Assembly (NCBI RefSeq): GCF_004337475.1
Contig: NZ_SJZJ01000013.1
Span: 16,339 to 80,338 of the forward strand
Direction: 5' to 3'
DNA: 64,000 bases
Origin: Nocardioides jejuensis
Lineage (GTDB): Bacteria; Actinomycetota; Actinomycetes; Propionibacteriales; Nocardioidaceae
In this document: positions 7,168 to 17,231 of the stretch, in pieces
Numbering within the stretch: the stretch's first letter is position 1
Layout of the letters: the number at the start of each line of letters is the position of its first letter
The notes under the pieces: generated by a model
What the model saw: the letters and a program-made list of their open reading frames with translations, nothing else
What the model was told of the DNA's origin: nothing
Database searches by the model: none
Position numbers and translations under genes: made by a program

Positions 7168-8123
7168 CCGCGGAGACCGTCAACCGGGTGATCCGGGTCG
7201 GGACGCGTCGTTCGCTGCTCGCGAAGACGCAGTCGGGCCAGGTCGCTGACCAGATCGCCGCGCGTCTCGGCGTGCAGGTGGAGCTGGTCGAGGTCGTCAC
7301 CGAGGGTGACGTCAACCAGACCTCCACGCTCGCCTCGCTCGGTGGCACGGGTGTCTTCGTGAGCGCGCTGCGTGATGCCCTGATACGCGGCGACGTCGAC
7401 GTCGCCGTTCACTCGCTCAAGGACCTGCCGACGACGCCGTTCGACGGCATCGCGCTGGCCGCCGTTCCGCCGCGGGAGGACCCGCGTGACGTGCTGGTCG
7501 CCCGTGACGGGCTGACGCTCGGTGAGCTGCCCCCGGGCAGCGTCGTGGCGACCGGCTCGCCGCGTCGCGTCGCCCAGCTGCACGCGCTGGGACTGGGCCT
7601 GACCATCGTCGGCCTGCGCGGCAACATCGACACCCGCCTCGGTCGGGTCGCCTCCGGTGACGTCGACGGCGTGATCCTCGCCCGTGCCGGCCTCGCCCGC
7701 ATCGACCGCCTCGACGTCGTCACCGAGTCGATCGACCCGCTCCAGATGCTCCCGGCCCCGGGCCAGGGCGCGCTCGCGATCGAGTGCCGCTCGGCCGACG
7801 CCGACCTGGTCGCCGACCTGGCTGCGGCGCTCGACGACGCGCCCACGCGCGCCGCCGTCACCGCCGAGCGCGAGCTGCTCCGCACGCTCGAGGCCGGCTG
7901 CGCCGCCCCGGTCGGTGCGCTGGCCGAGGTCGCCGAGGGCGAGCACGGACCCGAGATCTGGCTCCGCGCCGTCGCCGCCGCCGTCGACGGCACCGTAGAA
8001 CTCCGCCGGTCCGCCTCCGGACCGGTCACCGATGCGGCTGAGATCGGCCGCACGCTCGCCACGTCCATGCTCGACGAGGGCGCGGCCGCACTGATCGAAG
8101 AACCCGGAAAGCAGCAGGCATGA
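7164..8123 (+). CDS. hemC: Hydroxymethylbilane synthase (porphobilinogen deaminase)
   Basis: HemC (319 aa) joins four porphobilinogens into hydroxymethylbilane. It has the family start VIRVGTRRSLLAKTQSGQVA and VHSLKDLPTT with the catalytic-loop Lys and Asp. ATGSPRRVAQL and LRGNIDTRLGR line the active site. C246 in LEAGCAAPVGAL carries the dipyrromethane cofactor. ATG 7164 overlaps the hemA stop and its TGA overlaps the start of the next gene (ATGA). Length is normal. Confidence 0.97.
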   Translation: MTAETVNRVIRVGTRRSLLAKTQSGQVADQIAARLGVQVELVEVVTEGDVNQTSTLASLGGTGVFVSALRDALIRGDVDVAVHSLKDLPTTPFDGIALAAVPPREDPRDVLVARDGLTLGELPPGSVVATGSPRRVAQLHALGLGLTIVGLRGNIDTRLGRVASGDVDGVILARAGLARIDRLDVVTESIDPLQMLPAPGQGALAIECRSADADLVADLAAALDDAPTRAAVTAERELLRTLEAGCAAPVGALAEVAEGEHGPEIWLRAVAAAVDGTVELRRSASGPVTDAAEIGRTLATSMLDEGAAALIEEPGKQQA

Positions 8124-9760
8124 CTCCTCGCACTCCCGCCCAGCACGCACACGTCGCGTTCGTCGGCAGCGGACCGGGCGACCCCGAGCTGCTGACCGTG
8201 CGTGCTGCCGCGCTCCTGGCCGAGGCCGACGTCGTCGTGACCGAGCTGCCCGAGCACGCGGCGTTCGTGCGCACGGTGCTGGGTCTCGCCCCGCTGGGCG
8301 ACGACGAGGACGCCACGGACGGGCCGGAGTTCATCGACGGTGGCTTCGGCGACGACGGCCAGCCGCTGACCCACGCCAACCGCGCCAAGGTCGTCGTCAA
8401 GCAGGCCAAGCGCGGCCTGCGCGTCGTACGCCTGATGAACGGCGACCCGTTCCTCTTCGCCTCGGGTCCGGAGGAGGCAGCGGCCCTGGCCAAGGCCGGC
8501 CTGCCGTTCGAGATCGTCCCCGGCGTCTCCTCGGTCAGCGCCGTCCCGGCGTACGCCGGCGTCCCGCTCACCACGAAGACGGCCCGCGAGGTCTCCGTCG
8601 TCGCGTGTGGCGAGAAGGCCATCGACTGGAGCCGGTACGCCGACGACCGCACGCTCGTGCTGCTCTCCGCGGTGGGCTCCATCGCCGAGATCGCGTCCGC
8701 GCTGATCGCCGCGGGCCGCTCGGCCACGACGCCGGTGTCGATGACCTCGACCGGCACGCTGACCACCCAGGTCACCGTCACCTCGACGCTCGAGCACATC
8801 GCCGCCGACGCGCGCGCCGCGAAGATCCAGCCCCCCGCGATCACCGTGGTGGGTAGCGTGGTGGACATGCGGGAGACGCTCTCCTGGTTCGAGACCAAGC
8901 CGCTCTTCGGCTGGCGGGTCCTGGTGCCGCGCACCAAGGAGCAGGCCGGCTCGCTCTCCGCGCGCCTGCGCGGCTACGGCTCGGTGCCGGAGGAAGTCCC
9001 CACGATCTCCGTCGAGCCGCCGCGCAACCCGCAGCAGATGGACAAGGCCGTCCGCGGCCTCGTCGAGGGCCGCTACGAGTGGATCGCCTTCACCTCCGTC
9101 AACGCGGTCAAGGCCGTGCGGGAGAAGTTCGAGGAGTACGGCCTCGACGCCCGCGCCTTCTCGGGTCTCAAGATCGCTGCGGTCGGCGACAAGACCGCCG
9201 CCTCGCTGCTCGACTGGGGCCTGCGCGCCGACCTCGTGCCGTCCGGTGAGCAGTCGGCCGCCGGCCTGCTCGAGGAGTGGCCGGAGTACGACGCCGACCT
9301 CGACCCGATCAACCGGGTCTTCCTCCCGCGTGCCGACATCGCGACCGAGAACCTCGTCGCCGGCCTGATCGACCTCGGCTGGGAGTGCGACGACGTTACG
9401 GCGTACCGCACCGTCCGCGCCGCTCCGCCGGCCGCGCCGGTCCGCGACGCGATCAAGACCGGCAAGTTCGACGCCGTCGTCTTCACCTCGTCCTCGACCG
9501 TGCGCAACCTCGTCGGCATCGCCGGCAAGCCGCACCCGTCGACGATCATCGCCGTCATCGGCCCCGCGACGGCCAAGACCGCAGAGGAGCACGGCCTGCG
9601 GGTCGACGTCCTCGCGCCGAACCCGTCCGTCGAGGAGCTCGTCGACGCGCTCGCCGACTTCGGTGCCGCCCGTCGTGCCGAGCTGATCGCCGAGGGCCAG
9701 CCGGTCACCAAGCCGTCGGACCGCAAGCCGGGTGCCCGTCGGAAGGCGACCTCGTCGTGA
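8120..9760 (+). CDS. cobA-hemD: Fused uroporphyrinogen-III methyltransferase / uroporphyrinogen-III synthase
   Basis: This 546-aa protein joins two enzymes. Residues ~1-255 are an SUMT/CobA domain: [67 protein letters not shown] and [11 protein letters not shown]. Residues ~260-530 are Hem[45 protein letters not shown] and [16 protein letters not shown]. HemD closes hydroxymethylbilane to uroporphyrinogen III; SUMT methylates it to precorrin-2 for sirohaem or cobalamin. The fusion channels a branch point and is common in Actinobacteria. The C-terminal tail is basic. Both ends overlap neighbours by 4 bp. Confidence 0.95.
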   Translation: MTPRTPAQHAHVAFVGSGPGDPELLTVRAAALLAEADVVVTELPEHAAFVRTVLGLAPLGDDEDATDGPEFIDGGFGDDGQPLTHANRAKVVVKQAKRGLRVVRLMNGDPFLFASGPEEAAALAKAGLPFEIVPGVSSVSAVPAYAGVPLTTKTAREVSVVACGEKAIDWSRYADDRTLVLLSAVGSIAEIASALIAAGRSATTPVSMTSTGTLTTQVTVTSTLEHIAADARAAKIQPPAITVVGSVVDMRETLSWFETKPLFGWRVLVPRTKEQAGSLSARLRGYGSVPEEVPTISVEPPRNPQQMDKAVRGLVEGRYEWIAFTSVNAVKAVREKFEEYGLDARAFSGLKIAAVGDKTAASLLDWGLRADLVPSGEQSAAGLLEEWPEYDADLDPINRVFLPRADIATENLVAGLIDLGWECDDVTAYRTVRAAPPAAPVRDAIKTGKFDAVVFTSSSTVRNLVGIAGKPHPSTIIAVIGPATAKTAEEHGLRVDVLAPNPSVEELVDALADFGAARRAELIAEGQPVTKPSDRKPGARRKATSS

Positions 9761-10752
9761 TCGAGCCCGCCGGTCCGCTCGGCCCCGTCGTCCGCCCGCG
9801 CCGCCTCCGTCGTACGCCGGCACTGCGCCGCCTCGTCGCGGAGACGTCGCTCGAGGCGCGTCAGCTGATCCTGCCCGTGTTCGTGCGGGAGGGCATCGCC
9901 GAGCCGAAGCCGATCAGCTCCATGCCGGGCGTCGTCCAGCACACCCGGTCGTCGCTGAAGCAGGCGGCGGCCGAGGCTGCCGAGCTCGGCCTCGGCGGCA
10001 TCATGCTCTTCGGCATCCCGTCGTCGAAGGACGCCACCGGCTCCCGCGCGGTGGACCCGAAGGGCATCCTCAACGTCGCGATCCGCGACGTGAAGCGCGA
10101 GGTCGGCGACGCCCTGCCGGTCATGGCGGACCTCTGCCTCGACGAGTTCACCTCGCACGGCCACTGCGGCCTGCTGACGAAGTCCGGCGCCGTCGACAAC
10201 GACGCCACCCTCGAGGTGTACGCCGAGATGGCGCGCGCTCAGGCCCACGCTGGTGTCGACGTGGTCGGCCCCAGCGGCATGATGGATGGCCAGGTCGCCG
10301 TGATCCGCGATGCGCTGGATGCTTCGGATGCCTCGGACGTCGCGATCCTCGCCTACTCGGCGAAGTACGCCTCGGCGTTCTACGGCCCCTTCCGTGAGGC
10401 CGTCGACTCGACGCTGTCGGGCGACCGCAAGACCTACCAGCAGGACCCGGCCAACGCCCTCGAGGGCGTGCGCGAGGCGATGCTCGACGTCGAGCAGGGC
10501 GCCGACATGGTGATGGTGAAGCCCGCGCTGGCCTACCTCGACGTCGTGCGCGCGGTGCGCGAGGCGGTCGACGTTCCGGTCGCGGCATACAACATCTCGG
10601 GGGAGTACTCCATGGTCGAGGCCGCCGCGGCCAACGGCTGGATCGATCGCGAGGCGGCCATCCTGGAGACGCTGCTGTCGATCCGTCGCGCGGGCGCCGA
10701 CGTCGTGCTGACGTACTGGGCGGCCGAGGCCGCCCGTCTGCTGCGCCGCTGA
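9757..10752 (+). CDS. hemB: Delta-aminolevulinic acid dehydratase (porphobilinogen synthase)
   Basis: HemB (331 aa, GTG 9757) condenses two 5-aminolevulinates to porphobilinogen. Active-site lysines are K203 ([17 protein letters not shown]) and K255 ([12 protein letters not shown]). [13 protein letters not shown] is conserved. The metal loop reads [14 protein letters not shown]: the first and third cysteines of the zinc triad are kept but the middle one is Asp, pointing to a Mg-type or mixed site. It is the last gene of the operon; a strong hairpin terminator follows 36 nt after the stop. Confidence 0.96.
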   Translation: MIEPAGPLGPVVRPRRLRRTPALRRLVAETSLEARQLILPVFVREGIAEPKPISSMPGVVQHTRSSLKQAAAEAAELGLGGIMLFGIPSSKDATGSRAVDPKGILNVAIRDVKREVGDALPVMADLCLDEFTSHGHCGLLTKSGAVDNDATLEVYAEMARAQAHAGVDVVGPSGMMDGQVAVIRDALDASDASDVAILAYSAKYASAFYGPFREAVDSTLSGDRKTYQQDPANALEGVREAMLDVEQGADMVMVKPALAYLDVVRAVREAVDVPVAAYNISGEYSMVEAAAANGWIDREAAILETLLSIRRAGADVVLTYWAAEAARLLRR

Positions 10753-10788
10753 TCTTCCTGGCATCTGCCCGCATCGCATGACATGACG

Positions 10789-10822
10789 AACGGCCCCGGT
10801 TCCATCAGGAACCGGGGCCGTT
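10789..10822. terminator. Strong hairpin terminator after hemB
   Basis: Perfect 15-bp stem (AACGGCCCCGGTTCC / GGAACCGGGGCCGTT) with a 4-nt loop ATCA, followed by TTGTCGTGG rather than a long T tract. It lies between convergent hemB and the lytic transglycosylase gene and probably ends both transcripts. Confidence 0.85.
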
Positions 10823-10834
10823 GTCGTGGGTGGA

Positions 10835-12058
10835 TCAGGAGACGGTGTAGCCCGCGTTGGTCATGCACTCGACCCACTTCGAGTGGATGTCGTCGGACTT
10901 GAGCGGGGTGAAGAGGGTGGCCTGCGTGGTGCAGGTCGCGTTGGCGGCGATGTAGGCGGCGGTCTTGGTGATGTCGGTGACCGTCTTGGTGGTGCCCTCG
11001 ATGATGTTCTTGATCGGCTGGGTCACCTTGGTCGGGTCCGGCTTCGGGGTCCCGCCGCCGTTGTCGCCGCCGCCCGGGGGAGGCGTGGTCGTTCCGCCGT
11101 CGTCGCCGCCCGGGGGAGTCGTCGTACCGCCGTTGTCGCCACCACCGGTGCTGCCGTTGCCGTCGGGGTCGGGCATGACGCCGCCGCCCTTGCCGTGACC
11201 GTGACCGGTGGAGTAGCCGCCACCGATCGGGGCCCACGAGCTCGGCGGGCTGAAGGTGTAGGCGGAGGTGATGTAGTTCGGCACGGCGGTGTAGTTGCCG
11301 GCGAGGTAGGCGTCGCGGATCTTGAGGACGAGGTCGACGTAGTCCTGCGAGTGGTTGTAGCGGAAGACCGACGTGCGGCGGCCGCCTTCGGTGCCGAGGT
11401 CGTCGGTGCCGGAGCAGAGGTAGACGGCGGTCGCGAGGGCGGCGTCGTCGATGTCCTGGGGGTTGCGCTTGCCGTCGCCGTCGGCGTCGACGCCGACCTT
11501 GGCCCAGGTCGAGGGGATGAACTGCATGGCGCCGACGGCGCGGTCCCAGACCTTGTCGTTGTCGTAGAGGCCGCCGTCGGTGTCGGGGACAGCCTGGGTG
11601 TTCTTGGTGCCGTCCAGCGCGGGGCCGTAGATGCCGGGGTGCGAGACGCCCTTGGTGTCGAGGGTGTTGCCGCCGTAGCGGCCGTGGTCGGACTCGACGC
11701 GGCCGATGGCGGCGATCAGGGCCCAGTCGATGTGGCAGGCCTTGTCGGCGTCGTTGATGACCTGCTCGGCGCGCTGGTAGGCAGCAAGCGCGGCGGTCGG
11801 GATGCCGTTGGTGGAGGCGGTGGCGACGATCTGCGCGCCGTCGCCGGCGGTGATGCCGAGGCCGACCTGGCCCGGAGCCGTGTAGCTGGCCGGGTCCTCG
11901 AGGGCCTCGATGGGGAGCTGCGTACCGTCAGGGAGCTGGTCGCTCGCGGACGCGAGGCCGCCGACCCCGGCCAGGTTGGCCGTCCATGCGGTGGACAGGA
12001 GAGCCAGCGGGACCAGTGCGGTCACCTTCTGGATCTTGCCGAAACGCGGTGCAGACAT
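10835..12058 (-). CDS. Secreted lytic murein transglycosylase (SLT/MltB-like)
   Basis: This 407-aa exported protein has a signal peptide (VTALVPLALLSTAWTANLA, likely cleaved near ASA at 38-40). The transglycosylase domain (about 85-250) has IDWALIAAIGRVESDHGRYG, where E is the likely catalytic acid, AVGAMQFIPSTWAKVG, and VYLCSGTDDLG. A Gly/Pro/Thr/Asp-rich linker (about 290-350) joins it to a short C-terminal part with two cysteines (CTTQ and CMTN). It would cleave peptidoglycan glycan strands outside the membrane. Start ATG 12058 follows AGGGAGA. Its 207-bp upstream gap is shared with divergent hemL. I looked for a c-di-AMP riboswitch there and could not support one. Confidence 0.88.
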   Translation of the reverse strand: MSAPRFGKIQKVTALVPLALLSTAWTANLAGVGGLASASDQLPDGTQLPIEALEDPASYTAPGQVGLGITAGDGAQIVATASTNGIPTAALAAYQRAEQVINDADKACHIDWALIAAIGRVESDHGRYGGNTLDTKGVSHPGIYGPALDGTKNTQAVPDTDGGLYDNDKVWDRAVGAMQFIPSTWAKVGVDADGDGKRNPQDIDDAALATAVYLCSGTDDLGTEGGRRTSVFRYNHSQDYVDLVLKIRDAYLAGNYTAVPNYITSAYTFSPPSSWAPIGGGYSTGHGHGKGGGVMPDPDGNGSTGGGDNGGTTTPPGGDDGGTTTPPPGGGDNGGGTPKPDPTKVTQPIKNIIEGTTKTVTDITKTAAYIAANATCTTQATLFTPLKSDDIHSKWVECMTNAGYTVS

Positions 12059-12265
12059 CGTGGTGCTTCTCCCTGAGGTTGGTGCGGTGTCGCCGGTCCC
12101 TCCCCGGCTGACCCCTCACAGGCTGTGGCGTAGGTTACCCCGCCAGTGAGGGAACGCACGATCCACGCAAGTATGACGCGCCTGTAACAGAAATTTCCCT
12201 GAGAATCCGGAACCGACACACGGGCGGCGGTCCGGGAGCCTTCCGACGTCAGGGAGAATGCCACG

Positions 12266-13606
12266 GTGACCAGCTCCGCGCGCCTCGCGACCACCGCCTC
12301 TGAGGGCCTCTTCGACCGGGCCCGCGCCGTGACGCCGGGAGGCGTGAACTCGCCGGTCCGTGCGTTCAACGCCGTCGGCGGTACGCCGCGGTTCATCCGC
12401 TCCGCGAAGGGCGCCTGGCTCACCGACGTCGACGGCAACGAGTACGTCGACCTGATCTGCTCGTGGGGCCCGATGCTCGTCGGCCACGCCCACCCCGAGG
12501 TCCAGGCCGCCGTCGCCGAGGCGGTCGCGCGGGGCACGTCGTACGGCACCCCGACCGTGCCCGAGGTCGAGCTCGCCGAAGAGCTGGTCCGGCGTACGTC
12601 GGTCGAGAAGGTCCGCTTCGTCTCCTCCGGCACCGAGGCGACCATGTCCGCCATCCGCCTCGCGCGCGGCTTCACGGGTCGCGAGATCGTCGTGAAGTTC
12701 GCCGGCTGCTACCACGGCCACGTCGATGCACTCCTGGCGAGCGCCGGCTCCGGCCTGGCAACGCTCGCCGTGCCGGGCACGCCCGGCGTCCCGGCCTCGA
12801 GCGCCGGCCTCACCATCGTCCTGCCGTACAACGACAAGGTCGCGGTCGCCGCGGCGTTCGCGGAGTACGGCGACCGGATCGCCTGCCTCATCACCGAGGC
12901 GGCTCCGGGCAACATGGGCGTCGTCCCGCCGGCGCCCGGCTTCAACGCGTTCCTCGCGCAGATCTGCAAGGAGAACGGCGCGCTGTTCATCAGCGACGAG
13001 GTCATGACCGGCTTCCGCGCCAGCAAGCAGGGCCAGTGGGGCCTCGACGGCGCGGTCGAGGGCTGGGTGCCCGACCTGACGACGTTCGGCAAGGTGATGG
13101 GCGGCGGCTTCCCGGCGGCGGCGTTCGGCGGCCGCGCGGACGTCATGTCGCACCTGAGCCCCGAGGGCCCCGTCTACCAGGCGGGCACGCTGGCGGGCAA
13201 CCCCGTCGCGACCACCGCGGGTCTGGCCACGCTGCGCCTCGCGACCGACGAGGTCTACGCGCACATCACCGCGGCGGGCGAGACGATCAAGTCGGCCGTC
13301 GCCGCGGAGCTCACCCGCGCCGGGGTGTCCCACACCATCCAGGCCACCGGCACGATGTTCTCCGTCTTCTTCAACGACGGCAGCCCGGTCACGAACTTCC
13401 CCGAGGCCAACGCGCAGGACCTGCCGGCTTACACCGAGTTCTTCCACGCGATGCTCGACCAGGGCGTGTACCTCCCGCCCTCGGCGTACGAGGCGTGGTT
13501 CCTGTCCTCTGCCCACGACGACCGGGCCATCCAGCACGTGCTGGACGCCCTCCCGGCCGCGGCGGACGCCGCTGCCGCCGCCTCCAGCAAGGGAGCCCTC
13601 GCATGA
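12266..13606 (+). CDS. hemL: Glutamate-1-semialdehyde 2,1-aminomutase
   Basis: HemL (446 aa, GTG 12266) is a PLP enzyme turning glutamate-1-semialdehyde into 5-aminolevulinate. Signatures are [48 protein letters not shown] and [30 protein letters not shown] carries the PLP lysine at about residue 276. It links the HemA product to HemB although it sits 1.5 kb past the hem operon. ATGA overlap with the downstream phosphatase gene suggests one operon with the cytochrome c maturation genes, so haem supply and attachment may be co-expressed. Confidence 0.96.
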   Translation: MTSSARLATTASEGLFDRARAVTPGGVNSPVRAFNAVGGTPRFIRSAKGAWLTDVDGNEYVDLICSWGPMLVGHAHPEVQAAVAEAVARGTSYGTPTVPEVELAEELVRRTSVEKVRFVSSGTEATMSAIRLARGFTGREIVVKFAGCYHGHVDALLASAGSGLATLAVPGTPGVPASSAGLTIVLPYNDKVAVAAAFAEYGDRIACLITEAAPGNMGVVPPAPGFNAFLAQICKENGALFISDEVMTGFRASKQGQWGLDGAVEGWVPDLTTFGKVMGGGFPAAAFGGRADVMSHLSPEGPVYQAGTLAGNPVATTAGLATLRLATDEVYAHITAAGETIKSAVAAELTRAGVSHTIQATGTMFSVFFNDGSPVTNFPEANAQDLPAYTEFFHAMLDQGVYLPPSAYEAWFLSSAHDDRAIQHVLDALPAAADAAAAASSKGALA

Positions 13607-14277
13607 GCGACAAGACCACCGTCCACCTGATGCGTCACGGTGAGGTCGACAACCCGCAGGGCATCCTCTACGGCCGCCGTGACGGCTTCCACCTGACCGC
13701 GCGTGGTCGCGAGATGGCGCAGGTCGTGGCGGACTCGATCGCGCACCGCGACATCACGCACCTGCGGGTCTCCCCGCTCGAGCGCGCCCAGGAGACGGCT
13801 GCGCCGCTGGCGAAGGCCAAGGGCCTCGAGATCGTCACCGACCCCCGCGTCATCGAGTCGCACAACGACTTCGAGGGCCGCTCGTTCAAGCGTGGTCCGC
13901 GCGACCTCATCTCGCTGGCCGTGTGGACCAAGCTCTACAACCCGCTGAAGCCGTCGTGGGGCGAGCCCTACAAGGAGATCTCGGCCCGCATGGTCGCCGC
14001 GATCGAGGATGCCCGTGACGCCGCCCGCGGTCACGAGGCGGTCATCGTCAGCCACCAGCTGCCGATCTGGACGGTGCGCATGCACCTCGAGAAGCGCTCG
14101 ATGCTGCACGACCCGCGTCGTCGCCAGTGCACGCTCTGCTCGCTGACGTCGCTGAACTTCGCCGGCGACCAGCTCACCTCGGTCGTCTACTCCGAGCCCG
14201 CCGGACACCTGATTCCCGAGAAGGACCGCAAGGACCCCTTCTCCTCGGGCAGCGAGTCCGCGGAGCGCACCAAGTGA
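13603..14277 (+). CDS. Histidine phosphatase family protein
   Basis: This 224-aa protein has the RHG motif in [19 protein letters not shown] (catalytic His). [33 protein letters not shown] and the second His in [11 protein letters not shown] complete the phosphoglycerate-mutase-like phosphatase fold. Substrate is unknown. A homologue sits between hemL and the TlpA/CcdA genes in many Actinobacteria. It overlaps hemL (ATGA) and the TlpA gene (GTGA), so it is co-translated. The C-terminal ~30 residues are polar and probably disordered. Confidence 0.88.
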   Translation: MSDKTTVHLMRHGEVDNPQGILYGRRDGFHLTARGREMAQVVADSIAHRDITHLRVSPLERAQETAAPLAKAKGLEIVTDPRVIESHNDFEGRSFKRGPRDLISLAVWTKLYNPLKPSWGEPYKEISARMVAAIEDARDAARGHEAVIVSHQLPIWTVRMHLEKRSMLHDPRRRQCTLCSLTSLNFAGDQLTSVVYSEPAGHLIPEKDRKDPFSSGSESAERTK

Positions 14278-14864
14278 CGGCGGCCCGGACGCAGCACGGC
14301 AGGAGGGCCGCGGTCGCGGCGTTCGTCGCCGTGCTGGCCGGGCCGTTGCTCGTCGCCTGCTCTGGTCTGCAGGGCGGCAAGGAGGGTGGCACGGCCACCG
14401 GTAGCGGCACGGTCACCACCATGGACGTCGCTGACCGGGGTACCCCGATCGCGTTCACGGGCACCACCCTCAGCGGTGCGAAGGTCGACATCGCGGACTA
14501 CCGCGGCAAGGTCGTCGTCCTCAACGTCTGGGGCTCGTGGTGCGCGCCGTGCCGCGAGGAGGCCCCCGACCTCGTCAAGGCCGCGAAGGACCTCTCCGCC
14601 TCCGGAGTCGAGTTCCTCGGCATCGACGTCCGCGAGACGTCGCGGGCGAACGCTGAGGCGTTCATCCGGACCTACGACATCCCGTGGCCGTCGGTCGATG
14701 ACCAGGGTGGCAAGACGCTGCTCGCGCTGCGGGGCGTCCTGCCTCCGACGGCTACGCCGTCGACCCTCGTGCTCGACCCGAAGGGTCGCGTGGCCGCCCG
14801 CATCCTCGGCCCGGTGCCGAGCGCGATCACGCTCAAGGACCTCGCCGAGGGCGCCGCCTCGTGA
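14274..14864 (+). CDS. TlpA-family thiol-disulfide oxidoreductase lipoprotein (ResA/CcmG-like)
   Basis: This 196-aa protein (GTG 14274) has an N-terminal signal with a lipobox LLVAC, giving lipidated Cys29, followed by a Gly/Thr-rich linker. The thioredoxin domain has VVVLNVWGSWCAPCREEAP with the redox pair C90/C93, and the cis-Pro region near GVLPPTATPSTLVL. Outside the membrane it would reduce the CXXCH cysteines of apocytochrome c before haem attachment. It takes electrons from CcdA, encoded next (GTGA overlap). Confidence 0.92.
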   Translation: MTAARTQHGRRAAVAAFVAVLAGPLLVACSGLQGGKEGGTATGSGTVTTMDVADRGTPIAFTGTTLSGAKVDIADYRGKVVVLNVWGSWCAPCREEAPDLVKAAKDLSASGVEFLGIDVRETSRANAEAFIRTYDIPWPSVDDQGGKTLLALRGVLPPTATPSTLVLDPKGRVAARILGPVPSAITLKDLAEGAAS

Positions 14865-15631
14865 CCCACTGGTTCCAGGACACCGTGCTGAGCGGGTCGC
14901 TCGTCGTGGCGCTGCCCGTCGCCCTCCTCGCCGGTCTGATCTCGTTCTTCTCGCCGTGCGTGCTGCCGCTCCTGCCCGGCTACCTGTCGTACGCCACGGG
15001 CCTGTCCGGCTCCGAGATCGCCTCGGGCGACGTACGCCGGGGGCGGATGTTCCTCGGCTCCCTGCTCTTCGTGCTCGGCTTCGGTGTCGTGTTCGTGGCG
15101 GTCGGCAGCACCCTCGGTGCGCTCGGCGATCTGGGTGAGCAGTTCCTGGTCCACCAGCGCACGCTGACCGTCGTCCTCGGTGTCGTGGTCATCGTGCTCG
15201 GCCTGGTCTTCGCCGGCCTGGTGCGGATCCCGTTCCTCGACCGCGACGTGCGCGTGCACCAGGTGCCCGCGGTCGGCCTGGCGGCGGCGCCGCTGATCGG
15301 CTTCCTCTTCGGTCTGGGCTGGACGCCCTGCGTCGGCCCGACACTCGGTGCCATCTCTTCCCTCGCCTTCAACGAGGCGAGCGCGGGTCGCGGCGCTCTG
15401 CTCTCCGGAGTCTTCGCGTTCGGCCTCGGGCTGCCGTTCCTCCTGGCGGGCCTGGCCTATCAGCGCGCCTCCCGTGCGTTCGGCTGGCTCCGCCGTCACC
15501 AGCAGCTCCTCACCCGGGTCGGCGGCCTGATGCTCGTCATCGTCGGCGTCGCGATGGTGCTGGGCTGGTACGACTGGGCGGTCCAGTGGCTCCAGGTCCA
15601 CCTCCAGAGCAACTTCGAGACGGCGGTGTGA
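14861..15631 (+). CDS. ccdA: Cytochrome c biogenesis protein CcdA
   Basis: This 256-aa protein has six predicted membrane segments. Two conserved cysteines lie in LISFFSPCVLPLLPGYLSY and GLGWTPCVGPTLGAISSLA, in the paired CcdA/DsbD transmembrane arrangement. It passes reducing equivalents from cytoplasmic thioredoxin to the TlpA-like protein. It is translationally coupled to that gene and lies 1 nt upstream of resB. Confidence 0.95.
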   Translation: MTHWFQDTVLSGSLVVALPVALLAGLISFFSPCVLPLLPGYLSYATGLSGSEIASGDVRRGRMFLGSLLFVLGFGVVFVAVGSTLGALGDLGEQFLVHQRTLTVVLGVVVIVLGLVFAGLVRIPFLDRDVRVHQVPAVGLAAAPLIGFLFGLGWTPCVGPTLGAISSLAFNEASAGRGALLSGVFAFGLGLPFLLAGLAYQRASRAFGWLRRHQQLLTRVGGLMLVIVGVAMVLGWYDWAVQWLQVHLQSNFETAV

Positions 15632-15632
15632 C

Positions 15633-17231
15633 ATGGCGACCACCAATGGCCCGGCCCAGGGCAACGAACGCCTCCCCGGCGAGCTGACCGCGCGTGAGCT
15701 GCTGCGCTGGTCGTGGCGGCAGCTGACCTCGATGCGCACCGCGCTGGTGCTGCTGTTCCTGCTCGCGCTCGCCGCGGTGCCGGGCTCTGTCATCCCGCAG
15801 ACCGCGGTCGACTCGTTCGCGGTGAGCCAGTGGAAGAAGGACCACACCCAGCTGGCGCCGATCTACGAGAAGCTGGGCATGTTCGAGGTCTTCTCGTCGC
15901 CGTGGTTCTCGGCGATCTACATCCTGCTGGCGATCTCGCTGGTCGGCTGCATCCTCCCGCGCACGAAGGTCTACTGGCGCGGCGTCCGCGCGGCCCCGCC
16001 CGCTGCGCCGCGCAACCTGACCCGCCTGCCGGACTCGGCCTCGTTCACCACGAGCGATGCGCCGGCGGTCGTCCTCGACACGGCGCGCGCGGCGCTGCGG
16101 GGCAAGCGCTACCGGGTGGTCGTCTCCGAGGGCGCGGTGAGTGCCGAGCGCGGCTACCTCCGCGAGGCCGGCAACCTGCTCTTCCACGTCGCCGTGCTCG
16201 TCGTGCTGGCCGGCTTCGCCATCGGCTCGCTGTGGGGCTACAAGGGCGGCGTGATCATCACGCAGGGCACGCAGTTCTCCAACACCCCGACGCAGTACGA
16301 CGACTTCACGCCCGGCAAGCTCACCAAGGCGGGGGCGCTCGACAGCTTCTCGCTGCAGCTCGACCGCTTCGACATCGAGTGGCTCTACTCCGGCCCGCGC
16401 AAGGGTATGGCGCACAAGTTCGTCGCCGGCCTGACCTGGTGGGACGCCGACGGGAAGAAGAACACCTACGACCTGCGGGTCAACCACCCGCTCTCCATCG
16501 GTGGCACCGACGTCTTCCTCATCGGCCACGGCTACTCGCCGGTGATCACCGTCCGCGACGGCGAGGGCAATGTCGCCTACAGCGGCCCGACGCCGTTCCT
16601 CCCGCAGGAGCAGCGCAACTTCACGTCGTACGGCGTCGTAAAGGTGCCCGACGCGAAGCCGAAGCAGATCGGCCTCGAGGGCCTCTTCCTGCCGACGTAC
16701 AACGGCGACCCGCTCAACTCCGCGATGGGCAACGACCTCAACCCGCTCATCACCATGCAGGCGTACGCCGGCGACCTCGGGCTCGACAGCGGCGCCCCGC
16801 AGTCGGTCTACGCGCTCGACACCAAGCACATGAAGCTGCTGGCCAAGCCCGGCGGCAAGATGTTCCGCGTCGACCTGAAGCCGGGGGAGTCGATCGACCT
16901 GCCCGGCGGCAACGGCTCGGTCACCTTCGACGGTGTGCAGCCGTGGGTGCGCCTCGAGATCGCCAAGAAGCCCGGCACGATGCTGGCGCTCGGCGGCGCG
17001 ATCCTGGCGCTGCTGGGCCTGTGTGCGTCGCTCTTCATCCGGCCGCGCCGCCTCTGGGTGCGCGCGACCCGCACCGCCGACGGCGAGACGCTCGTCGAGG
17101 TGGCCGGTCTCGACCGCTCCGCGGGCGGCGACCTCTCGGACGACCTGACCGCCTTCGTCGCCGCGCTCCAGGGCGCAGCGACCGCTCGTGACAAGACCGC
17201 CGGCGCGTCCGGCGTACAGGAGGACCAGTGA
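15633..17231 (+). CDS. resB: Cytochrome c biogenesis protein ResB (Ccs1)
   Basis: This 532-aa protein has N-terminal membrane segments (MRTALVLLFLLALAAVPGS; IYILLAISLVGCILPRTK), a third near LLFHVAVLVVLAGFAIGSL, a large extracytoplasmic domain (about 210-450), and a last membrane helix (MLALGGAILALLGLCASL). This is the ResB/Ccs1 half of the System II haem lyase. It works with CcsB to deliver haem to the CXXCH motif of apocytochrome c. Its stop overlaps the GTG of ccsB. Confidence 0.94.
   Translation: MATTNGPAQGNERLPGELTARELLRWSWRQLTSMRTALVLLFLLALAAVPGSVIPQTAVDSFAVSQWKKDHTQLAPIYEKLGMFEVFSSPWFSAIYILLAISLVGCILPRTKVYWRGVRAAPPAAPRNLTRLPDSASFTTSDAPAVVLDTARAALRGKRYRVVVSEGAVSAERGYLREAGNLLFHVAVLVVLAGFAIGSLWGYKGGVIITQGTQFSNTPTQYDDFTPGKLTKAGALDSFSLQLDRFDIEWLYSGPRKGMAHKFVAGLTWWDADGKKNTYDLRVNHPLSIGGTDVFLIGHGYSPVITVRDGEGNVAYSGPTPFLPQEQRNFTSYGVVKVPDAKPKQIGLEGLFLPTYNGDPLNSAMGNDLNPLITMQAYAGDLGLDSGAPQSVYALDTKHMKLLAKPGGKMFRVDLKPGESIDLPGGNGSVTFDGVQPWVRLEIAKKPGTMLALGGAILALLGLCASLFIRPRRLWVRATRTADGETLVEVAGLDRSAGGDLSDDLTAFVAALQGAATARDKTAGASGVQEDQ

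Noticed and set aside
12059..12265. Possible c-di-AMP (ydaO) riboswitch before the lytic transglycosylase gene
   Set aside because: Wall-hydrolase genes of Actinobacteria often have one, but the conserved core blocks could not be found in order on the minus strand.
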